Assembly: GCA_024401995.1 (NCBI GenBank)
Contig: JAKSJZ010000001.1
Coordinates: 41,113 to 105,112 of the forward strand
Direction: 5' to 3'
Source of the DNA: Bacteroidales bacterium
GTDB lineage: Bacteria > Bacteroidota > Bacteroidia > Bacteroidales > UBA932
Length of the DNA: 64,000 bases
The notes below the pieces were generated by a model. It worked only from the letters and a program-made list of their open reading frames with translations. It was not told where the DNA came from and did not search any database. The position numbers and the translations under genes were made by a program. Below are positions 58,323-64,000 of this stretch, piece by piece. Numbering within the stretch: position 1 is the stretch's first letter; every line of letters starts with the position of its first letter.

Positions 58323-59384
58323 ATGAAAAGAATAGCAGAAAAATTCAGACTGGACGGCGGAGCCGTGTCCGTGAAGCCATTGGGAGAGGGATTTATCAAT
58401 GACACCTTTGTGGTTGTGACAGACAAGGGTACCAGATACATACTCCAGCGCAAGAATCACAACGTGTTCCCGGACGTACCGGCGATGATGAAGAACATCG
58501 AAGCGGTTACAAGCCACATCAAGTCAAAAGCCAAGGACCCGGACAGGGAGACGCTCACCGTCGTGCTCGCGCTCGACGGCAAGCTTTATCACAAGGACGA
58601 GCAGGGCGGATTCTGGGCCGTGTGCACGTTCATAGAGGGGACGAAGACCTTTGACAAGGCGGAGACGCCGGAGTTGGCGCGCCAGGGAGGCATCGGTATC
58701 GGGCGTTTCCAGGCGCTGCTCTCCGACTTTCACACGCCGCTTGCAGAGACCATAAAGGGGTTCCACAACATCCGTTGGAGGTTCACCCAGTGGGACGAAG
58801 CTCTCAAGCGCAATGCCGCCGGGAGGGCCGACGGGCTGAAGGAGGAGATTGATTTTGTAGAATCGCGCCGTGCGGAAATGCTTGATTTCTGGAAGAAGGT
58901 GGAGGACGGCATAATCCCCACAAGGGTTACGCACAACGATACGAAGTTGAGCAATATCCTTTTCGACTCGAAGACGGGGAATGTGCTTTGTGCCATAGAC
59001 CTTGATACGGTTATGAGCAGTACCGCCCTGAATGACGTGGGGGACGCCATCCGCTCCTATGCCAACAGGACGGCCGAGGACGATCCCGACTTTTCGAAGG
59101 TGGGGCTTGACCTGGATATGTACAGGGCCTATATGGAGGGATACCTGTCGGAGATGGGCCCGAACCTCTGTGCGTCGGAGAAGGAGTATCTGGCTTTCGC
59201 CCCCCTCTATATTACCTATGAGCAGGTTTTGAGGTTCCTGATGGACTATATCGACGGGGATACGTACTACAAAATCAAGTATCCTGACCACAATCTTGTC
59301 CGTACCCGTTCGCAGATTGCGCTTCTCAAGAGCATGGAGGAGAATTACGACAGGATGAAGGAAACGGTGGCTTCGCTTTTATGA
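58323..59384 (+). CDS. Aminoglycoside phosphotransferase-family kinase (NahK-like)
   Basis: Protein of 353 aa with a protein-kinase-like fold. The nucleotide-binding loop region is LGEGFINDTFVV, the catalytic loop is THNDTKLSNILF and the metal-binding motif is IDLDTVM. Overall form and length resemble bacterial N-acetylhexosamine 1-kinases (NahK) used in salvage of mucin and milk-glycan sugars, but homoserine- or choline-type kinases share the fold. An alpha/beta hydrolase gene overlaps its stop by 4 bp. Confidence 0.78.
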   Translation: MKRIAEKFRLDGGAVSVKPLGEGFINDTFVVVTDKGTRYILQRKNHNVFPDVPAMMKNIEAVTSHIKSKAKDPDRETLTVVLALDGKLYHKDEQGGFWAVCTFIEGTKTFDKAETPELARQGGIGIGRFQALLSDFHTPLAETIKGFHNIRWRFTQWDEALKRNAAGRADGLKEEIDFVESRRAEMLDFWKKVEDGIIPTRVTHNDTKLSNILFDSKTGNVLCAIDLDTVMSSTALNDVGDAIRSYANRTAEDDPDFSKVGLDLDMYRAYMEGYLSEMGPNLCASEKEYLAFAPLYITYEQVLRFLMDYIDGDTYYKIKYPDHNLVRTRSQIALLKSMEENYDRMKETVASLL

Positions 59385-60124
59385 AATTTTTTAGAAAAAT
59401 TTTTTACTTCCTGCCGCTTCTGGTAAGCTGCAGGGGTATAAGCGAGAGCACGGCGAGGGTTGAAGTCAATGGACAGACGCTCTTCTATTCGGTTCGCGGG
59501 CCGGAGAACGGCAAGCCAATAGTGTTGATGCACGGCAACGGCGGGTCGCACAAAAGCTTGAAGACCCAGTCGCTGCAGCTGGCAAGGGCCGGATATCGCG
59601 TATATTGCCCCGATTCGCGCGGGCAGGGGGCGAACGCGCCGCTTACGGAATATCATTACAAGGATATGGCGGAGGACTGCTACTGCCTTGTCAAGGCGTT
59701 GAAGCTCCGGAAGCCGGTTGTCGGAGGCTGGAGCGACGGGGGGATAAACGCCCTGCTTCTCGAGATGGCGCATCCAGGGACCTGCAGCGCAATACTTGCG
59801 GCCGGAGCCAACCTGAAGCCGGACTGCGGCGAGGACTTCGAGAAGTTCAAGGAGTGGATACTCGAACAGGGGACGCCGCTGGCCCTTATGATGCTAAAAG
59901 AGCCGCAGATAGAGCCGGAGGAGCTCAAGGCTATAAAATGCCCGGCCCTTATCACGGCCGGCAGCAGGGACCTCATAAGCGTGGAACACACAACGCTGAT
60001 TGCCAAGTCAATACCCGGCGCGGAACTGAAGATTTTCGAGGGGAAGACACACAGCAGCTATATCAAGTACAGTCCGCTGTGGGGTCGCGAGATTATCTCT
60101 TTCCTCGAAAGGATAGGTTATTGA
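59381..60124 (+). CDS. Alpha/beta hydrolase lipoprotein
   Basis: Protein of 247 aa. The N-terminus FLPLLVSC (Cys17) is a lipobox, so it is probably an envelope lipoprotein. Alpha/beta-hydrolase features: oxyanion loop HGNGG (51-55), nucleophile elbow GWSDGG with S118, acid in AGSRDLI and histidine in GKTHSSY. Substrate unknown. It is coupled to the upstream kinase by a 4-bp overlap and converges on pheS. Confidence 0.88.
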   Translation: MKFFRKIFYFLPLLVSCRGISESTARVEVNGQTLFYSVRGPENGKPIVLMHGNGGSHKSLKTQSLQLARAGYRVYCPDSRGQGANAPLTEYHYKDMAEDCYCLVKALKLRKPVVGGWSDGGINALLLEMAHPGTCSAILAAGANLKPDCGEDFEKFKEWILEQGTPLALMMLKEPQIEPEELKAIKCPALITAGSRDLISVEHTTLIAKSIPGAELKIFEGKTHSSYIKYSPLWGREIISFLERIGY

Positions 60125-60132
60125 GGCTGCGG

Positions 60133-61173
60133 TCAGGCCTCCACGCAGCTTTCAAACTGTTTGAGGAAGCGCAGGTCGTTCTCGAAGTAATGTCGCAGGT
60201 CGTTGACCCTCCATTTGAGCATTGCGATGCGCTCGATGCCCATCCCGAAGGCGAAGCCGCTGTATTTTTGCGGGTCGATGCCGCTGGCTTTCAGGACGTT
60301 GGGGTCTACCATACCGCAACCCATAATCTCAAGCCAGCCGGTCCCCTTGCACACGTTGCAGCCTTTGCCGTGGCAGATGTTGCAGCTCACGTCAACTTCG
60401 GCGGACGGTTCGGTGAACGGGAAATATGAAGGTCTCATCCGGATTTTGGTGTCGGGGCCGAACATTTCGCGGGCGAAAAGCAGGATGGCCTGCTTGAGGT
60501 CGGCGAAGGTCACGTTCTCGTCCACGTAAAGGCCCTCGACCTGATGGAAGATGCAGTGTGCCCTGGCGCTGATCGCCTCGTTGCGGAAAACCCTTCCCGG
60601 GCAGATGACCCTGATGGGAAGGCTTGCCGATTCCATAGTGCGGACCTGTACGCTGGACGTGTGCGTGCGGAGCAGAATCGGGTTGAGGTGGCCTGTGGAA
60701 ACGAAGAAGGTGTCCTGCATGTCGCGGGCAGGGTGGTTGGGAGGAAAGTTGAGCGCCTCGAACACGTGGCGGTCGTCCTCTATCTCCGGGCCTTCCGCAA
60801 CGTCATATCCGAATTTCCTGAAGATGTCTACAATCTGCTGGCGGACAATGGAAACGGGGTGGCGGGAGCCAAGGGGAAAATCATCGCCCGGCATCGACAG
60901 GTCGGCAGCGGCCCCCGTAGAAGCGGCTTCTCCCCCGCCGACGGCTTCCTTGAGCTCCTCAAGCCTGGTTATGGCCGCCTGCTTGAGTTCGTTCAGGGGC
61001 TTGCCGAAGACGGCCTTCTCGCTCTTGTCGATGGTGCGGAACTCCTCGAACAGGGCGGTTATCTCGCCTTTTTTGCCCAGAAGGCGTATCCGGGCCTCTT
61101 CAATGTCCCGGGAAGTCTTGCAGGCAAGCTCCCTTATTTCGGAAAGGACCCGTTCGATGTCTTTGTTTGTCAT
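60133..61173 (-). CDS. pheS: Phenylalanine--tRNA ligase alpha subunit
   Basis: Catalytic alpha subunit of 346 aa in the alpha2beta2 enzyme. Seen: an N-terminal coiled-coil arm, HPVSIVRQQIVDIF, motif 2 region VRTMESASLPIRVICPGRVF, motif-3 GMGIERIAML, and the HQVEGLYVDENVTF segment. pheT is not adjacent, which is common outside Proteobacteria. Its start overlaps the upstream small exported protein gene by 4 bp. Confidence 0.97.
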   Translation of the reverse strand: MTNKDIERVLSEIRELACKTSRDIEEARIRLLGKKGEITALFEEFRTIDKSEKAVFGKPLNELKQAAITRLEELKEAVGGGEAASTGAAADLSMPGDDFPLGSRHPVSIVRQQIVDIFRKFGYDVAEGPEIEDDRHVFEALNFPPNHPARDMQDTFFVSTGHLNPILLRTHTSSVQVRTMESASLPIRVICPGRVFRNEAISARAHCIFHQVEGLYVDENVTFADLKQAILLFAREMFGPDTKIRMRPSYFPFTEPSAEVDVSCNICHGKGCNVCKGTGWLEIMGCGMVDPNVLKASGIDPQKYSGFAFGMGIERIAMLKWRVNDLRHYFENDLRFLKQFESCVEA

Positions 61174-61592
61174 AATTCAACCGATGATTTTTTGGCCTTC
61201 CGCTTGTCCCTTGCGCGTTTGTCGCGCTCGGCGCCGCTCTTGAGGTATTTCTTGAGCTGCCCTTCATTCAAGATGCCGCATACGGCCTGGTATATTTTCT
61301 CCATCCATTCGTCCTGGGTGGCGATATAGATGTCGGTGTTGGACACCTTGGACTCCTGAAGGCGTTTCATCGCATCCCGCATTCCCATATAATCCGCAGT
61401 GAGGATCGAATCGACGTAGAACGTCTGCCAGTCTTCCAGGGCAAGCGTGGAGGACAGGCGGTCCACCTCTTCCATAATATTGTTGTAGAAGTCTTTTTCC
61501 TCCTGTTCCGGAGTCCGGGGCGCCTGCGGCGACTGGGCAAGGACACTTACCCCGCAAAACGCCGCGACAAACAATGATAGAGGTTTTTTCAT
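61170..61592 (-). CDS. Small exported protein of unknown function
   Basis: About 140 aa with signal peptide MKKPLSLFVAAFCGVSVLAQ (from the ATG at 61592; an ATG three codons earlier is possible). The mature part is mostly helical and charged, including EDWQTFYVDSILTADYMG, and ends in a basic tail (ERDKRARDKRKAKKSS). I do not recognise the family. It overlaps pheS by 4 bp. Minus-strand promoter match: TATTTTTG at 61615-61622 with TTTG at 61646-61649 (23-nt spacing). Confidence 0.75.
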   Translation of the reverse strand: MKKPLSLFVAAFCGVSVLAQSPQAPRTPEQEEKDFYNNIMEEVDRLSSTLALEDWQTFYVDSILTADYMGMRDAMKRLQESKVSNTDIYIATQDEWMEKIYQAVCGILNEGQLKKYLKSGAERDKRARDKRKAKKSSVEL

Positions 61593-61659
61593 CCAGGACA
61601 TATTCTAAATCCTGCAAAAATAGCAATTTAATTCGTAGATTTGTTCAAAATTGTCAGAT

Positions 61660-63363
61660 ATGAAGAAGTTTATCCTCGCGGCGGTCGCCGCCTGCGTATT
61701 GTCGTGCATCAGGGGACAAGCCTGCACAAACGTAATAGTCACCCCCGGAGCCAGCGTCAACGGCTCGGCGATGGTGTCCTATGCCGCAGATTCCCACGTT
61801 CTTTTCGGGGAACTGTATTCCACTCCGGCGAGACATTTCTGGCCGGGAGCCACGCTGGACATAACGGAGTGGGATACATACCGCCCGCTGGGAAAGATAC
61901 AGCAGGTGCAGCGCACCCTGAGAACCGTCGGCAACATGAACGAGATGGCTGTAATCATAGGGGAAACAACCTGGGGCGGGCGCGACGAGCAGGTTGACCC
62001 GGACGGCATAATGGACTACGGCTCGCTCATATATGTCACCCTGCAAAGGGCGAAAACCGCCCGGGAGGCAATCGACATAATCGTTGATCTTGCGAATACG
62101 TACGGCTATCCTTCCGGGGGAGAGACGTTCTCGATAGCGGATGCGTCGGAGGCCTGGATAATGGACCTTGTGGGCAAGGGAAAGGGCAACAAGGGCATAG
62201 TCTGGGTGGCAAGGAGAATACCGGACGGGTATATCTGCGCCCACGCCAACCAGGCGCGTATCACCAGATTCCCCCAGGACGACCCTGCCAACTGCATTTT
62301 CGCGCCCGATGTCATAGAATTCGCAAGGGAGAAAGGCTGGTATGAGGGAAGTGATGCGGATTTCAGTTTCAGGGACGCGTACAATCCGCTTGATTTCAGC
62401 GGGGCGAGAGGTTGTGACGCACGGGCCTGGAGCGCGTTCAATATCCTCTGCGACGGTGTTTTCACCTGGCGCGAGAAGGGGGTCGAGGTGTCGAAGCCGT
62501 CGGGAGAATGGCTCCGGTATGCGATGGGATATGACCTTGACGGTGAGATGCCCCTTTTTGTCAAGCCGCAGAGGAAGGTGAGCGCGAAGGACGTGGCGGA
62601 CGTGATGAGGGATCATTATGAGGGGACCCCTATGGATATGACAAAGGATATAGGTGCCGGCGGCAATGCCTGCCCGTACCGTTGGCGGCCTATGGATTTC
62701 GAGTGGGGCGGGAAGACATACTGCAACGAGAGGGCGATTGCGACCCAGCAGACCGGGTTCTGGTTTGTTGCGGAAGCCCGTCCGAACCTTCCGAAGGAAG
62801 CGGCCGCCCTGGTGTGGTTCGGGTGCGATGACGCGGCGACGTCATATCTGACGCCGATATACGTCAGTACGTTCCGTGTTCCGGAGTGCCTGAAGCCGGG
62901 CAACGGTGATATCCTGCACTATTCCCCGACATCGCAGTTCTGGATGTGCAACAGGGTGGCGCAGGCCTGCTACAAGATGTATGACCGGATGGCTCCGTTT
63001 GTCCGCGCCGAGGCCGACAGGTTCGAGAAAGAGATGATGGAGGAGGCGGTACCGGCGCTTGACGCGAAGCTGGCGAAGATTTTGAGGCATAACGGTCCGT
63101 TCCGGAGGCTGCGTGCCAGGATAATGACGACAATCTTCACGCGGCGCACGGCCGAGAGGCAGTTCAAGGTCTGGAAGCAGCTGGAGGAGACGCTGTTGGT
63201 CAAGTTCATAGACGGCAACATAAAGGCGCAGAACGAGGACGGTTCGTTCGTCTGCTCCGAATACAACGCCGGCACGCCCGAAGGGCTCGAATACGGTGGA
63301 TACAATGACATCTGGAAGGCCGCCGTCGCCCGCGAGCACGGGAGCGTCGTAGAAGTAAAATGA
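61660..63363 (+). CDS. Peptidase family C69 dipeptidase, exported
   Basis: Protein of 567 aa. A signal peptide MKKFILAAVAACVLSCIRGQ ends just before A-Cys22-Thr; Cys22 would be the N-terminal nucleophile of this Ntn-hydrolase (PepD/U34) family. Supporting segments: MNEMAVIIGETTWGGR, GSLIYVTLQRAKTAREAI and SIADASEAWIMDLVGKGKG. It would cleave dipeptides outside the cytoplasm. The ATG at 61660 is used (an upstream TTG at 61651 is unlikely); -7 element TAGATTTG at 61636-61643. Transcribed divergently from the small exported gene. Confidence 0.92.
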   Translation: MKKFILAAVAACVLSCIRGQACTNVIVTPGASVNGSAMVSYAADSHVLFGELYSTPARHFWPGATLDITEWDTYRPLGKIQQVQRTLRTVGNMNEMAVIIGETTWGGRDEQVDPDGIMDYGSLIYVTLQRAKTAREAIDIIVDLANTYGYPSGGETFSIADASEAWIMDLVGKGKGNKGIVWVARRIPDGYICAHANQARITRFPQDDPANCIFAPDVIEFAREKGWYEGSDADFSFRDAYNPLDFSGARGCDARAWSAFNILCDGVFTWREKGVEVSKPSGEWLRYAMGYDLDGEMPLFVKPQRKVSAKDVADVMRDHYEGTPMDMTKDIGAGGNACPYRWRPMDFEWGGKTYCNERAIATQQTGFWFVAEARPNLPKEAAALVWFGCDDAATSYLTPIYVSTFRVPECLKPGNGDILHYSPTSQFWMCNRVAQACYKMYDRMAPFVRAEADRFEKEMMEEAVPALDAKLAKILRHNGPFRRLRARIMTTIFTRRTAERQFKVWKQLEETLLVKFIDGNIKAQNEDGSFVCSEYNAGTPEGLEYGGYNDIWKAAVAREHGSVVEVK

Positions 63364-63382
63364 CAAATTCGCACCGCGAAGG

Positions 63383-63412
63383 TTGGATAACTGCAAAAAT
63401 GTTGTATTTTTG
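63383..63412 (+). promoter_or_regulatory. Bacteroidota-type promoter of tRNA-Ser
   Basis: TTG (63383-63385), 19 nt, TATTTTTG (63405-63412), 30 bp before the tRNA 5' end. Full match to the consensus. Confidence 0.7.
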
Positions 63413-63442
63413 CAATCCCGTTTGACAAAACGTGGTGTGATT

Positions 63443-63529
63443 GGAGAGGTGGGTGAGTGGCTGAAACCACAGGTTTGCTAAACCTGCGTGCGGGTAACCG
63501 TACCACGAGTTCGAATCTCGTCCTCTCCG
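63443..63529 (+). tRNA. tRNA-Ser (GCT anticodon)
   Basis: 87 nt with a long variable arm. Acceptor arms GGAGAGG (63443-63449) and CCTCTCC (63522-63528) pair, with discriminator G at 63529. The anticodon loop TTTGCTAAA carries GCT. T-arm CGAGTTCGAATCTCG. CCA not encoded. A structured inverted-repeat element begins 6 bp downstream. Confidence 0.96.
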
Positions 63530-63535
63530 CGCAAT

Positions 63536-63667
63536 GCAATCAAAGGCAGAATGCCGCACGACAAGTGCGGCATTCTTGCGTCTGCGGGCGGCGACGTCAA
63601 GAGCTTGCTCTTGTACGGAGGTGCCCGCAGACGCAAGGAGGCGCAGCCTCAGTCTGCCTTTGATTGC
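63536..63667. repeat. 132-bp multi-branched inverted-repeat element (structured DNA/RNA)
   Basis: A closed, cloverleaf-like fold read directly from the sequence. Outer stem: GCAATCAAAGGCAGA (63536-63550) with TCTGCCTTTGATTGC (63653-63667), 15 bp perfect. Inside: hairpin A, GAATGCCGCAC/GTGCGGCATTC (63549-63559, 63565-63575); hairpin B, CTTGCGTCTGCGGGC/GCCCGCAGACGCAAG (63575-63589, 63623-63637), with a nested CAAGAG/CTCTTG hairpin (63598-63603, 63608-63613); hairpin C, GAGGC-GCA-GCCTC (63638-63650). There is no T-tract and no credible gene inside. It could be a non-autonomous mobile or REP-like repeat, a recombination site or a structured RNA. Confidence 0.7.
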
Positions 63668-63668
63668 T

Positions 63669-63715
63669 CCCGGACACACCGAGAAAAGGCCGCCGCAGGC
63701 GGGCTAATCTCGTCC
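63669..63715. repeat. Diverged direct repeat, copy 1
   Basis: Begins CCCGGACAC and contains AAAAGGCCGCCGCAGGCGGG, then CTAATCTCGTCC. Copy 2 is at 63850-63894 with a few substitutions and a 2-bp length difference. The core CCGCC-GCA-GGCGG folds into a hairpin with the same GCA loop as hairpin C of the preceding element. Confidence 0.7.
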
Positions 63716-63734
63716 GGTCCCGACCCGGCCGGCT

Positions 63735-63811
63735 GGATTGAAATTGCCGGTTTTCAATCCAAGTCGGGGAAAATTCTGCCGGGTTGGATCAGAAAGGTCG
63801 CTTTTCAATCC
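63735..63811. repeat. Two imperfect tandem hairpin units
   Basis: Unit 1: GGATTGAAA (63735-63743) pairs with TTTCAATCC (63752-63760). Unit 2: GGATCAGAAA (63786-63795) with TTTTCAATCC (63802-63811), one mispair. Both units are followed by similar CG-rich text. No coding sequence fits here. Confidence 0.6.
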
Positions 63812-63849
63812 AGCGCGAAGCGATTCCCGCCGCCTTCCCGTGGCCTCTG

Positions 63850-63894
63850 CCCGGACACTGAAAAAAGGCCTCCGCAGGCGGGCTAATCCCGTCC
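63850..63894. repeat. Diverged direct repeat, copy 2
   Basis: CCCGGACACTGAAAAAAGGC, then CTCCGCAGGCGGGCTAATCC, matching copy 1 at 63669-63715. The two copies bracket the tandem hairpin units. Confidence 0.7.
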
Positions 63895-63897
63895 TCT

Positions 63898-63934
63898 CCC
63901 ACCCCCCCCCCCCCCCCCTCCCCCCATCCCCCCC
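63898..63934. repeat. Poly-C tract
   Basis: Near-homopolymer: CCC, A, 17 C (63902-63918), T, 6 C, AT, 7 C (63928-63934). The complementary strand is a potential G-quadruplex. The length may be inaccurate in an assembly. Confidence 0.75.
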
Positions 63935-64000
63935 ACACCATTCGGGTTTGGGGTTAAAAGAATCAAAAAACATGTGATACATTGTGCCTGTGTGGCGTGG
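63935..64000. other. Non-coding end of window, nothing recognised
   Basis: Sixty-six bases after the poly-C tract to the window end, with a short A-rich stretch (AATCAAAAAACATG). I see no gene, RNA or promoter here that I can support. Confidence 0.4.

Noticed and set aside
63638-63667. Intrinsic terminator for tRNA-Ser
   Set aside because: Stems are present but no T-tract follows; the fold is much larger than a terminator.
63488-63886. Open frame across the tRNA-Ser 3' half and the repeats
   Set aside because: It starts inside the tRNA and runs through inverted and direct repeats; the translation is repetitive Arg/Pro/Gly-rich text with no family features.
63530-63900. CRISPR array
   Set aside because: Only two diverged copies of a 45-47-bp unit, with internal hairpins and no regular spacers; no cas gene in the window.

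Overview
The window is a continuous, gene-dense stretch of a Bacteroidota chromosome, most likely order Bacteroidales. The evidence is a SusC/SusD pair, a fused SecDF, a FrdA/FrdB pair, a GTPase-impaired EF-G2-like factor, a DUF5106 thioredoxin-like lipoprotein, and repeated matches to the Bacteroidota promoter (TTTG, about 18-20 nt, TAnnTTTG). I cannot place it to genus. Almost every gene is intact; I saw no frameshift, transposase, CRISPR array or phage module.

Left part (1-31 kb). The window opens with the first 44 codons of an Old Yellow Enzyme-type oxidoreductase, then aspS, rsmA and mrp on the minus strand. EF-G2 and mutS follow on the plus strand. Next is a tight minus-strand cluster (DUF5106 lipoprotein, thyA, folA, sodium-dependent transporter) in which consecutive genes overlap by 4 bp. 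A predicted HExxH metallopeptidase/beta-propeller/beta-barrel protein and a CpXC protein come next. galK is divergent from a small SusC-SusD-phosphodiester glycosidase locus. An EEP nuclease and ychF follow. A long minus-strand run, mfd-coaX-OMP-TPR-lptC-ppiD, ends at about 25 kb and is mostly concerned with the envelope.

Centre (34.4-34.6 kb). The AT-rich gap between the divergent mfd and ruvB genes holds a cluster of TTATCAACA-like 9-mers. On the plus strand, base composition changes from C-rich to G-rich across it, on both coding and non-coding strands. I read this as a probable chromosomal replication origin.

Right part (34.6-64 kb). ruvB and frdAB (no cytochrome b subunit gene beside them) are followed by hflX and tonB on the minus strand. 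Then come ybeY-mnmG, ruvA, a compact run sufS-sufE-MIP18-folK-glyS-ThiL-like-dnaE, secDF, a PD40 protein, nfeD-floA, tRNA-Gly(GCC), a sugar-kinase-like phosphotransferase with an alpha/beta hydrolase, pheS, a C69 dipeptidase and tRNA-Ser(GCT). The last 470 bases carry no convincing gene. They hold a 132-bp multi-branched inverted-repeat element directly after tRNA-Ser, diverged direct repeats and a long poly-C tract.

Most of the content is housekeeping: translation (aspS, glyS, pheS, EF-G2, ychF, hflX, rsmA, mnmG, ybeY), replication and repair (mutS, mfd, ruvA, ruvB, dnaE), folate and thymidylate (thyA, folA, folK), Fe-S assembly (sufS, sufE, MIP18, mrp) and envelope biogenesis (lptC, ppiD, secDF, tonB). 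The least ordinary parts are the putative origin, the structured element after tRNA-Ser, EF-G2, the metallopeptidase-barrel fusion, the degenerate ThiL-like protein and the SusCD-phosphodiester glycosidase locus.
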